A stretch of DNA of 64,000 nucleotides from Photobacterium aphoticum (GTDB lineage: Bacteria; Pseudomonadota; Gammaproteobacteria; Enterobacterales; Vibrionaceae), in assembly GCF_001029435.1 (NCBI RefSeq), contig NZ_LDOV01000041.1, forward strand, positions 20,452 to 84,451, given 5' to 3'. The notes under the pieces were generated by a model. It saw only the letters and a program-made list of their open reading frames with translations, was not told the origin of the DNA and ran no database searches. Of the stretch, positions 53,103 through 61,696 are shown one piece after another. The position numbers were made by a program, and so were the translations under genes. Each line of letters opens with the position of its first letter. Position 1 is the stretch's first letter.

Positions 53103-54353
53103 TTAGCCTAAGCCCAGTTCAACCAGAATGCGTTCAGCCACGCGATCCAGCGGTAAATCTTCGCTCGACAGGCCAGCTTTAGCGACCGCCTGCGGCATGC
53201 CATACACCACACAGCTGTCTTCGTCCTGTGCCCAAATGGTCGCACCGGCGCTTTTCAGCATGCGTGAACCGTCACGGCCATCGGCGCCCATGCCGGTCAG
53301 CACCATCGCCAACACTTTGTCTTGGTACACTTTTGCCGCTGAACCAAAGGTCACGTCTACACACGGTTTGTAGTTCATGCGCTCGCCACCGTCGATAATA
53401 CGCAGGCGACCCGCGCCCGGACGGCCATCGACCATCATCTGCATACCGCCCGGCGCCAAGTACGCCATGCCCGGTTTGAGCATGTCGCCGTCTTCGGCTT
53501 CTTTCACGCCAATGCGGCACAGGTTATTCAAACGCGCAGCAAAAGCTGCCGTGAACGTGGCAGGCATGTGCTGGATCAACACAATCGGCAGCGGGAAATT
53601 GGCTGGCAATTGAGTCAGAATTTTTTGTAGCGCCACCGGACCACCGGTTGAGGTGCCGATCGCCACTAACTGGTATTTTTTACCGGTTGCTTTAAAACGG
53701 CCTGCGGTCATCGGTGCCGGACGTGCCGGCTGGCGAGGCGTCATGGCAGACACACTGGTTGCTTGGCTGCTAGTTGCGGCTGTGCTGGTGTGCGTGCTCG
53801 CAGGGCGTGATAGCGTGCTGCTCAGCGGACGCGTCGGTTCACGCAACGTGGAACCCGTTGCACGGGCAGACAGCGTCGACAATGTAGAGGTCGCGCTTGA
53901 TGCCGGACTTGATGCGACAGGACTGGCACTGCGAAGCGGGCGACGCATGAAAATACGCTTACGGGCAATTTCCGCCACACGCTGTTGCAGCAGTGACGTC
54001 GCTTCATCACGGTTGCGGGCGATGTCTTCAAACTTCTTCGGCAAGAAATCCAACGCACCGGCATCCAGCGCATCCAAGGTCGCTTTGGCCCCTTCTTGGG
54101 TCAGTGATGAGAACATCAAAATCGGGGTCGGATTGGCGTGCATGATTTCACGCACAGCGGTGATCCCGTCCATTACCGGCATTTCGATGTCCATGGTGAT
54201 CACGTCAGGTTGCAGCTGACGCGCCATCTCAACCGCTTCTTTTCCATTAACGGCATTGCCAATCACGCTTAAACGCGGATCCGCATTTAAAATTTCACTC
54301 ACACGTCGGCGGAAAAAGCTGGAATCATCCACCACCAATACTTTCACGGTCAT
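53103..54353 (-). CDS. cheB: CheB chemotaxis response regulator methylesterase
   Basis: Removes methyl groups from chemoreceptors when phosphorylated by CheA. The 416-residue protein has an N-terminal receiver domain (VLVVDDSSFFRR; DVITMDIEMPVMDG with the phospho-Asp near 55), a Ser/Thr/Ala-rich linker of about 90 residues, longer than in E. coli, and a methylesterase domain with IGTSTGGPVAL (catalytic Ser), IVLIQHMP (His) and LTGMGADG (Asp). About 200 bp separate it from cheA. Confidence 0.95.
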   Translation of the reverse strand: MTVKVLVVDDSSFFRRRVSEILNADPRLSVIGNAVNGKEAVEMARQLQPDVITMDIEMPVMDGITAVREIMHANPTPILMFSSLTQEGAKATLDALDAGALDFLPKKFEDIARNRDEATSLLQQRVAEIARKRIFMRRPLRSASPVASSPASSATSTLSTLSARATGSTLREPTRPLSSTLSRPASTHTSTAATSSQATSVSAMTPRQPARPAPMTAGRFKATGKKYQLVAIGTSTGGPVALQKILTQLPANFPLPIVLIQHMPATFTAAFAARLNNLCRIGVKEAEDGDMLKPGMAYLAPGGMQMMVDGRPGAGRLRIIDGGERMNYKPCVDVTFGSAAKVYQDKVLAMVLTGMGADGRDGSRMLKSAGATIWAQDEDSCVVYGMPQAVAKAGLSSEDLPLDRVAERILVELGLG

Positions 54354-54552
54354 GCTTCAATTATCTCGTTAATGTTCACTTACGTGCTGACATACCCAAA
54401 TTACCGCGTAAAAGGCCGTGTTAAACGACAACGTTCACCGTGTGCGTATCACATGGAAACTTGGGTATGAGCAGGTAGCTTTTCGTTTGGGAGCAAAGTC
54501 ACTGCCATCACACCACAAAGGTATGACGGCAGTGACCCTATCAGGCCGAGGC

Positions 54553-56958
54553 TTAACGACCGGCGTAATGCTTCAGCAGGTTCGGTACATCCAAAATCAG
54601 GGCGATGTGACCGTCACTGGTGATGGTCGCACCCGCCATGCCCGGCGTGCCTTGCAGCAATTCGTCCAGCGGCTTGATCACCACCTCTTCCTGACCAATC
54701 AGGGTATCAACCACAAAGCCAATACGCTGATGACCAATCTGCACAATCACCACGTGACCGTGATCGCGATCGTGCTGGGTGTTCGCCACGCCAGACAACC
54801 AATCCTGCAAGTAGAACAGCGGGATCGCTTTATCACGCACGATGATGGTCAACTGGCCATCAACGGTGTTGGTCTTGCGCAGATCCAGATGGAAGATCTC
54901 GTTCACGCTCGCCAATGGCAAAGCAAACGGCTGCTCACCCACGCCGACCATCAAGGTTGGCAGAATCGCCAATGTCAGCGGCACTTTGATGTCGATACGA
55001 GTACCTTTGCCCAGCGCCGAGTCGATAGAGATCGACCCGTTCAGCTGGCTGATCCCGGTTTTCACCACGTCCATGCCCACGCCACGACCAGAGATATCGG
55101 AGATCTCTTTTTTGGTCGAGAAGCCCGGTGCGAAGATCAAGTTATAACACTCACTGTCCGTCAGACGAGACGCCGCATCGGTGTCCATCACGCCACGCTC
55201 AACCGCAATCGCACGCAGTTTGTCCGGATCCATACCGCCGCCATCATCTTCGATGGTCAACAGGATGTGATCCCCTTCCTGCGACGCCGACAGCAGCACG
55301 GTACCGACACGCGGTTTACCGGCTTTCTCACGCACGTCTGGCATTTCGATACCGTGGTCTACCGAGTTACGCACCAAGTGGATCAACGGATCCGCCAGTG
55401 CCTCAACCAGGTTCTTATCCAGATCGGTTTCTTCGCCACGCATTTCCAGCACGATGTCTTTTTTCAGACTACGCGCCAAATCACGTACCACGCGAGGGAA
55501 GCGGCCAAACACTTTCTTGATGGGCTGCATGCGGGTCTTCATCACTGCGCCTTGCAGATCTGCCGTAACCACATCCAGGTTCGCCACCGCTTTCGCCATG
55601 TCTTCGTCATTGCTGTTCAGGCCTAGGCTCACCAAGCGGTTACGCACCAACACCAGCTCACCCACCATGTTCATGATGGTATCCAGTGTCGAGGTGTCCA
55701 CACGCACGGTGGCATCAGCCACTTTGGCTTTTTCTTTGGCGGCAGCACGTGCTGGCGCCGCAGGGGCTGCCGCTTGTGCCGCATGCACGGCCGCAGCAAC
55801 GACAGGCACTGGCTCAGAGGTAACAGACTCAGAAACAACAGGCTCAACCGGTGCTGGCATCGCAGAGGCCGCATTAACGGCATCTTGCGCTTCAACCGCT
55901 GTCGCACTTGGCAACGTATCGGCGCCTGAAAGCACGTCATCCAGCATGTTGGCAACCGGGTTGGTGGCAAAGTCCAGCTCTTCCGCAGACGGGCCTTTAC
56001 CGCTGCCGTGCAACTCATCCAACAGACGCTCAAACTCGTCATCTGTCATCAGATCATCGCCATCCACGCTCATGCTCGCAGGTGCAGAGGCCGGCGCTGT
56101 ATTTGCAGGTGCTGTATTCACCGGAGCAACATCGGCAACCGGTTCCACTTGGGTGGTGAAATCACTGCAACCCGGGCCTTTACCTGCACCGTGCAGTTCA
56201 TCCAGCAGACGCTCAAACTCGTCATCGGTGATGTCGCCGGTTTCCGATTGGATCTGGCTAACTAAATCATTGTTGACGAACGCAGAAGCCGCTGGCGTTT
56301 CCGGTGCAGCAACCGGCGCAATCGCCTCTGCGCCCGGGGCACGACCAATGCCATGTAACTCATCCAGCAGACGATCAAACTCGTCTTGCGTCATGTCATC
56401 CACCGAATCACCGGCAATGGCAGCACTGTCATCCACCGCAGGTGTCGCGACAGGCGCGATCACAGGAGCGGCAACCGGCTCAACAACCGGTGCAACAGTG
56501 ACGGTTTCCGCCACGGTTTCCACGACCTCAACCGCCGGCGCAGCCGCTTGCTGCAGCTCTTCCGGTGTTGGCGGCAGGCTGAAACGGTGCAGGGCTTCAA
56601 GCAACGCAGGCTCAGCCGGATCCACCGGTTCGCGATCTTGTACCTGACCGAACATCACGTTAATGGTGTCCAGTGCCTGCAAAATCACATCCATCAGCTC
56701 TGCATTCACGGTACGCTTACCAGTACGAAGCAGGTCAAAGATGTTTTCTGCGCCGTGACAGGCGTCAACCAGCGCAGTGAGCGAAAGGAAACCTGCCCCG
56801 CCTTTCACGGTATGGAAACCACGGAAGATGGCGTTCAGCAATTCTGCATCGTCAGGACGACGCTCCAGCTCAACCAACTGCTCAGAGAGCAACTCTAGGA
56901 TTTCCCCGGCTTCAATCAAAAAGTCCTGCAGGATATCTTCATCTAAATCAAAGCTCAT
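54553..56958 (-). CDS. cheA: CheA chemotaxis histidine kinase
   Basis: The 801-residue protein has an HPt domain (FHTVKGGAGFLSL, His near 48), a long linker with three copies of a DEFERLLDELHG motif (about 188-202, 243-257 and 304-318), a dimerisation domain (TSTLDTIMNMVGELVLVRN, about 425), the ATPase (HLVRNSVDHGIE, DDGGGMDP, GRGVGMDVVKTG) and a CheW-like P5 domain. A classical P2 domain for CheY is not visible. The repeated motif may correspond to the LID region that binds ParP in Vibrio. It lies nine bases after cheZ. Confidence 0.95.
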   Translation of the reverse strand: MSFDLDEDILQDFLIEAGEILELLSEQLVELERRPDDAELLNAIFRGFHTVKGGAGFLSLTALVDACHGAENIFDLLRTGKRTVNAELMDVILQALDTINVMFGQVQDREPVDPAEPALLEALHRFSLPPTPEELQQAAAPAVEVVETVAETVTVAPVVEPVAAPVIAPVATPAVDDSAAIAGDSVDDMTQDEFDRLLDELHGIGRAPGAEAIAPVAAPETPAASAFVNNDLVSQIQSETGDITDDEFERLLDELHGAGKGPGCSDFTTQVEPVADVAPVNTAPANTAPASAPASMSVDGDDLMTDDEFERLLDELHGSGKGPSAEELDFATNPVANMLDDVLSGADTLPSATAVEAQDAVNAASAMPAPVEPVVSESVTSEPVPVVAAAVHAAQAAAPAAPARAAAKEKAKVADATVRVDTSTLDTIMNMVGELVLVRNRLVSLGLNSNDEDMAKAVANLDVVTADLQGAVMKTRMQPIKKVFGRFPRVVRDLARSLKKDIVLEMRGEETDLDKNLVEALADPLIHLVRNSVDHGIEMPDVREKAGKPRVGTVLLSASQEGDHILLTIEDDGGGMDPDKLRAIAVERGVMDTDAASRLTDSECYNLIFAPGFSTKKEISDISGRGVGMDVVKTGISQLNGSISIDSALGKGTRIDIKVPLTLAILPTLMVGVGEQPFALPLASVNEIFHLDLRKTNTVDGQLTIIVRDKAIPLFYLQDWLSGVANTQHDRDHGHVVIVQIGHQRIGFVVDTLIGQEEVVIKPLDELLQGTPGMAGATITSDGHIALILDVPNLLKHYAGR

Positions 56959-56967
56959 TTCGTTCCT

Positions 56968-57687
56968 CTAAAATCCTAGGCTCGACAGCAGGTCGTCGAC
57001 ATCGTCCTGGGTAGACATCACATCTTCACGCACCTCGCTGTTGACGATCGGCCCTTCTGGAGCCAGACCACAAACCGGACGGGATGCCGTAGCGTTGTCA
57101 TCTTGTTCCATGCCAAATGCTTTGAGGATTTCCACCAGCTGATCTTCCACTTCATGCACCAGCTCAATCACCCGACGGATGATTTGCCCGGTCAGATCCT
57201 GAAAGTCCTGCGCCATGAAAATATCGGTCAAATGGCTGCGCAGCACTGTGCCGTCACTCTCGACCTGAGTGAGCAAGTGATCGATGTCATGACACAGGGA
57301 TTTGAACTCCATCAGTTCAATCTGGCCATCCATCAACTTCTGCCAACGCGGGTGGATCTGCTGCAACGTATCACCTAAACGGTCGGCCAACGGCTGAATG
57401 CTGTCTACCGCATCCATGGTTTTGTTGGCGGCCGCTTCGGTTTTATCAATCACATACAGCAAGCGATCACGGGCATCGGGAATGTCCGTTTTGGCTAAAT
57501 CGTTAATGCGGGGATCAAGGCGGAAATTGGCCAGCGAGTCATGCAACTGACGCGTCAGGCGGCCCACTTCGGCATACACAGGATCGTGACTGTCTGAAAC
57601 GATACCTGTCAGTATCCTGTTTGCACCATCCTGGTTCCCCGCTTCAAGCAGACTGACAAGCTCTTTGGCCTGATCAAGTGTAATCAT
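56968..57687 (-). CDS. cheZ: CheZ CheY-P phosphatase
   Basis: Stimulates dephosphorylation of CheY-P. The 239-residue protein is mostly helical with the catalytic region FMAQDFQDLTGQIIRRV (Gln and Asp near residues 160-165) and a C-terminal CheY-binding peptide DVDDLLSSLGF connected by a flexible stretch. Length is typical of Vibrio. Lies between cheY and cheA. Confidence 0.94.
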   Translation of the reverse strand: MITLDQAKELVSLLEAGNQDGANRILTGIVSDSHDPVYAEVGRLTRQLHDSLANFRLDPRINDLAKTDIPDARDRLLYVIDKTEAAANKTMDAVDSIQPLADRLGDTLQQIHPRWQKLMDGQIELMEFKSLCHDIDHLLTQVESDGTVLRSHLTDIFMAQDFQDLTGQIIRRVIELVHEVEDQLVEILKAFGMEQDDNATASRPVCGLAPEGPIVNSEVREDVMSTQDDVDDLLSSLGF

Positions 57688-57720
57688 GGTAATTGTTGTC
57701 CTTTTACGCCCAACGATAAC

Positions 57721-58104
57721 TTACTGCATACGCTCGAAAATTTTATCCAGCTTTTCTTTCAGTGTGGCAGCGGTAAAAGGCTTCACGATGTAGCCATTCA
57801 CGCCCGCCTGTGCTGCTTCAATGATCTGCTCACGCTTCGCTTCTGCGGTGATCATCAGCACTGGCAGGTGACGTAGCTGTGCATCAGCACGAATGTGCTT
57901 TAGCAAATCAATCCCTTGCATGCCCGGCATGTTCCAGTCGGTCACCACAAAGTCAAAGTCACCTTTTTTCAACATCGGCAGGGCTGTCAATCCATCATCC
58001 GCCTCTTGGGTGTTGTTAAAGCCCAAATCACGCAGCAAGTTCTTAACGATTCGGCGCATTGTTGAAAAGTCATCAACAATGAGGATTTTCATGTTTTTAT
58101 TCAA
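57721..58104 (-). CDS. cheY: CheY chemotaxis response regulator
   Basis: Phosphorylated CheY binds the flagellar motor switch. The receiver has KILIVDDFSTMRRIV (acidic pair), VTDWNMPGMQG (phospho-Asp), VLMITAEAK and NGYIVKPFT. The start is set at TTG 58104, five bases after a perfect GGAGG (58110-58114 on the minus strand), giving MNKNMKILIV; the frame stays open to a GTG at 58125, which would include the ribosome binding site, and ATG at 58092 is too far from it. Highly conserved among Vibrionaceae. Confidence 0.92.
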   Translation of the reverse strand: MNKNMKILIVDDFSTMRRIVKNLLRDLGFNNTQEADDGLTALPMLKKGDFDFVVTDWNMPGMQGIDLLKHIRADAQLRHLPVLMITAEAKREQIIEAAQAGVNGYIVKPFTAATLKEKLDKIFERMQ

Positions 58105-58145
58105 AGTTGCCTCCACTGAGGTCACAGTGTTTTAGCTAATGGGTA

Positions 58146-58868
58146 TTACGCAGTCCACGCCTTGAGCTTGGACCGCAAGCGTTGCATCGCCTGACTATGT
58201 ATCTGGCAAATTCGGGATTCGCTGACCCCGATCACAGCCCCGATCTCTTTGAGGTTAAGTTCCTCGTCATAGTAAAGAGACAGGACTAAAGCCTCTCTTT
58301 CCGGCAGGGTTTTGATGGCTTCCGCGAGTGCGAGGCGGAAATTATCGTCTACAACCCCCTGAAAAGGAAGATTTTCTTCTGCAGAATCCCCACAAGAGAC
58401 AGCATCTTCCGCCACTCCCAGGTCATCCATGCCTACCAAGCGACCACAATTCACATCGTTTAAGGCCTGGTGGTACTGCTCGAGACTCATCTCAAGATGG
58501 GCAGCAATTTCCTGATCGGTCGGATCGCGGCCCAGTATGCTCTCAAGCACAGAAATGGCTTCGGTAATGCGGCGACTGTTTTTGTATACCGAGCGCGGTA
58601 CCCAATCGCCACGGCGGATGTCATCCAACATCGCGCCACGAATCCGGATCCCGGCAAAGGTTTCAAAACTCGCCCCTTTGCTCGGATCGTAATTTTGTTG
58701 CGCCTCCAGCAAGCCAATCATGCCGGCCTGAATAAGATCTTCCAGCAAGATATTGGGGGGCAATCGCCCCATCAAATGGTGCGCAATGCGCTTCACCAGC
58801 GACGAATAACGCGCGATGAAGGCTTGCGGACTTTCCTGATAGCGGCCATAGGTCAGTGCTTTATTCAC
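58146..58868 (-). CDS. fliA: FliA (sigma-28) flagellar sigma factor
   Basis: Directs transcription of late flagellar and chemotaxis genes. The 240-residue protein has region 2 (HHLMGRLPPNILLEDLIQAG, residues 31-50, key PxxxxxEDLIQxG), a region-3 stretch (DWVPRSVYKNSRRI) and region 4 helix-turn-helix (LNLKEIGAVIGVSESRICQI). It overlaps flhG by eight bases. Confidence 0.96.
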   Translation of the reverse strand: MNKALTYGRYQESPQAFIARYSSLVKRIAHHLMGRLPPNILLEDLIQAGMIGLLEAQQNYDPSKGASFETFAGIRIRGAMLDDIRRGDWVPRSVYKNSRRITEAISVLESILGRDPTDQEIAAHLEMSLEQYHQALNDVNCGRLVGMDDLGVAEDAVSCGDSAEENLPFQGVVDDNFRLALAEAIKTLPEREALVLSLYYDEELNLKEIGAVIGVSESRICQIHSQAMQRLRSKLKAWTA

Positions 58869-59748
58869 TGAAAGGCACCTCTTGCTGTGGGCGCTTGATC
58901 AGAAGTTTTTCCACAAAGAATTCTAAGTGACCACCCGGGCTGGATGGCACCGGCCAAGTCACGGCTTTGCTTGCCAGCGCAGTCATCGCTAATGCGGCCG
59001 GGCTGCGTGGGAAGGCTTCTACCACCACGCGCTGACGTTTCACTGACTGACGCACACTGTCGTCCAGCGGAATACACGCCACCAACTCCAGGTTGGCCTG
59101 CAAGAAACGCTCAGTCACGCGGGTCAGCTTGGCAAACAAATCGCGGCCTTCGCGGTAACTGCGCACCATGTTGGCGACAATCTTGAAGCGCTGCACATCG
59201 TATTCACGGCTCAGGATCTTGATCAGGGCGTAGGCATCGGTGATTGACGTTGGTTCATCACACACCACAACAAGTACATCTTGTGCTGCGCGCGAGAAGC
59301 TCAACACCATGTCAGAGATACCGGCAGCGGTATCCACCAACAGCACATCGATGTCATCTTCCAGCGTACTGAACGCACGGATCAGGCCCATGTGCTGCGC
59401 GGCTGTCAGCTCAGCCATGTTCTGGGTACCAGAAGAAGCCGGCACGATTTTCACCCCGTAAGGGCCTTCGACAATGATGTCTTTCAGATCGCACACACCG
59501 GCCAATACGTGGGCCAAGTTACGCGTGGCGCGCAAACCGAGCATGACATCCACGTTAGCCAGACCCAGGTCGGCATCCAGCACCATGACGCGTTTGCCTT
59601 GACGGGCCATTGCAATGGCCATGTTCAAGGTGACGTTTGTTTTCCCTACGCCGCCCTTACCGCCCGTAACCGTAATCACTTTGGTCGAGGTAAGCTGTGT
59701 CATACGGCGTAAACCGCTCGCTTGATCGTACATGCTGGTCTCAATCAT
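58861..59748 (-). CDS. flhG: FlhG (FleN/YlxH) flagellar number regulator ATPase
   Basis: MinD-like ATPase that limits flagellum number and stimulates the FlhF GTPase. The N-terminus carries DQASGLRRM, the FlhF-activating DQAxxLR motif, followed by VTGGKGGVGKTNVTLNMA (deviant Walker A, about 26-42), MVLDADLGLANVDVML and LLVDTAAGISD. The C-terminal amphipathic helix region is present. It overlaps flhF by eight bases and fliA by eight. Confidence 0.95.
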   Translation of the reverse strand: MIETSMYDQASGLRRMTQLTSTKVITVTGGKGGVGKTNVTLNMAIAMARQGKRVMVLDADLGLANVDVMLGLRATRNLAHVLAGVCDLKDIIVEGPYGVKIVPASSGTQNMAELTAAQHMGLIRAFSTLEDDIDVLLVDTAAGISDMVLSFSRAAQDVLVVVCDEPTSITDAYALIKILSREYDVQRFKIVANMVRSYREGRDLFAKLTRVTERFLQANLELVACIPLDDSVRQSVKRQRVVVEAFPRSPAALAMTALASKAVTWPVPSSPGGHLEFFVEKLLIKRPQQEVPFSE

Positions 59749-61624
59749 AAAAGTCTGCCGACTGGTTGTCAGAGCTATCGCTAGTCCAGTAATGGGGTTG
59801 CTGAGTTAACTCTTGTTCTAGTAATTCATTTGCTCGTGCAACCAAGTAGTTACCCGTAGCGACCTTAATATCTTCCGGCACGCGCTGGCCGTCTGCCAGA
59901 TAGGCAATCGGCAACACATGCTGAATCGCCACACTCACCACTTCTCCGAGGCTGAGCGATTCATCTAATTTGGTCAGCACGCATCCCGACAGCGGAATAC
60001 GGCGGAAATGTTCAATGGTTTCATGCAACACGCGACGCTGCGCGGTGGCTGGCAACACCAAGAAGCTGCGGATCTGTGAGCCGCTGTTTTGCATCAGGGT
60101 GTCTAACTGTTCAGACAGGCGAATATCACGCTGCCCCATACCGGCGGTGTCGAGCAAAACCAAGCGGCGATGACGAAGCTGATGAAGAATATCGGCCAGT
60201 TCCTCGGCATCTTTAGCCACACGTACCGGACAGCCCATAATGCGCCCGTAAGTGGCTAACTGTTCATGGGCACCGATACGGAAGGTATCTGTGGTGACCA
60301 TGGCAATTTGATCCGGCCCGAAGTCCATCGCAGCACGCGCTGCCAGTTTCGCAATCGTGGTGGTTTTGCCGACCCCCGTTGGGCCAAGCAGGGCGACCAC
60401 GCCGCCGGTGTCCAAAATGCAGTCATCAGTGGTGATGATCTGATCGGTCAGTAAATCCAACAGGGCTGGCCACGCTTCATTCGCGGGCACATCTTCCGGA
60501 ATGTAACAGGCCAGTTGATCCGACAATTCCGGTGACAAGCCCATTTTCTCTAAGCGCTTGATCATCATGGCGCGCATCGGTTCGCGACGTTCCACTTCCT
60601 GCCACATCAAACCCGACACCTGATGCTCAAGCAGGCGGCGGATAGAAGCCAGTTCGTTACGCATGGCATCCATTTCACCGGCGCTGTGCTGGCTGGCTTT
60701 CGGATCGTAGCGGCTTGGGTCTAAACGGTTATTGCCACGACCATAACTGGCTGAGGCGCCTTGCGGTTCATGACGACGCTGCGCACCGACACTTTCTGGC
60801 TGACGCACTTCCGGACGACGGTAATCGCCGATATCCAGCGCATGCGACGGACGCTGGCCAAAACCGTGTCCGTTGCCCTGTCCAGACAGACCTTGAGCGG
60901 ACATACCTTGAGCAGACATACCACTATTTGCCATGCCATGCCCGCCTGCGCCCTGAGACGCTCGGCTGCTCTGCGCCGCTGCGTTGTAACCACCACGCAG
61001 GCCCGGCTGTTCTGCCGCACGCGACGACGCCCCATTGCCACCCATTGATGGGTGACCAAAGCCACCTTGTGCACCACGGTTGTCACGCTGATCGTAACCA
61101 CCCTGACGGAAGCTGCTTTGCATCGGTTCCGGCTCGCTGTAGCGGCTATCACGTCCCATGCCTGGTGAGGCCGACGCCGGATGGCCACCTGCATGCAGGC
61201 CACCCGAGTGCGGGCCACCCGAATGCAGGCCACCCGAATGCGTGCCACCCGAATGCTGATTCTGGTGTTTACTTTGACGCTGTAACAAGGCGGATAACGA
61301 GTCGGATTCATGCTCCGCCTCATCGGCCTCGTTACCGGTATAATTCTGTAGCACATTGGCAAAACGGCTGGTGCTCGCCGACTGCAACTGCACCTGATCG
61401 TCAGCCAGGTTGCGCTTAGCCTGACCTAAGCGATCCGCCAACATTTGACGGGTCGATGCCGACGCCGGTGGTGTGGTGTCAGCATCGGTATCCACCGCTG
61501 CCACAATCTCCACCCCACCCGTGACCTTTTTGTTGGACATGATCACGGCATCCGCGCCTAATTCTTCTTTTACCTGACTCAGGGCTGTGCGCATGTCCTT
61601 GGCAAAAAAACGTTTAATCTTCAC
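59741..61624 (-). CDS. flhF: FlhF flagellar SRP-like GTPase with an enlarged linker
   Basis: Places the polar flagellum and acts with FlhG. It has the N-terminal B domain (MKIKRFFAKDMRTALSQVKE), a linker from about 85 to 320, and the NG GTPase with GPTGVGKTTTIAKLA, TTDTFRIGAHEQL, LLDTAGMGQRD and LTKLDES. At 627 residues it is longer than most FlhF proteins (commonly about 450-510) because of a Gly/Ser/His/Gln-rich linker with five xHSGG repeats (about 122-147) and MSAQG/LSGQG repeats. The GTPase motifs are intact. Confidence 0.94.
   Translation of the reverse strand: MKIKRFFAKDMRTALSQVKEELGADAVIMSNKKVTGGVEIVAAVDTDADTTPPASASTRQMLADRLGQAKRNLADDQVQLQSASTSRFANVLQNYTGNEADEAEHESDSLSALLQRQSKHQNQHSGGTHSGGLHSGGPHSGGLHAGGHPASASPGMGRDSRYSEPEPMQSSFRQGGYDQRDNRGAQGGFGHPSMGGNGASSRAAEQPGLRGGYNAAAQSSRASQGAGGHGMANSGMSAQGMSAQGLSGQGNGHGFGQRPSHALDIGDYRRPEVRQPESVGAQRRHEPQGASASYGRGNNRLDPSRYDPKASQHSAGEMDAMRNELASIRRLLEHQVSGLMWQEVERREPMRAMMIKRLEKMGLSPELSDQLACYIPEDVPANEAWPALLDLLTDQIITTDDCILDTGGVVALLGPTGVGKTTTIAKLAARAAMDFGPDQIAMVTTDTFRIGAHEQLATYGRIMGCPVRVAKDAEELADILHQLRHRRLVLLDTAGMGQRDIRLSEQLDTLMQNSGSQIRSFLVLPATAQRRVLHETIEHFRRIPLSGCVLTKLDESLSLGEVVSVAIQHVLPIAYLADGQRVPEDIKVATGNYLVARANELLEQELTQQPHYWTSDSSDNQSADFYD
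61185..61259 (-). repeat. Five 15-bp repeats inside flhF
   Basis: Five units related to CCACCCGAATGCAGG on the plus strand, in phase with the codons, encode xHSGG repeats (one is LHAGG). Units 2-5 differ at only a few bases, so the array is young and may vary in number between strains. Confidence 0.92.
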
Positions 61625-61696
61625 TTCTATTATCCTGCTTCATCATGCTTTGGCTCAGGCCTCACCACTTCCTTCCTGTGACGCTGGCGCTTGGCT

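Noticed and set aside
54418..56647. Long plus-strand frames opposite cheA (about 400 residues each)
   Set aside because: They are antisense shadows of a GC-rich gene with strong codon bias; composition is Ser/Arg/His-rich with no domain or ribosome binding site.
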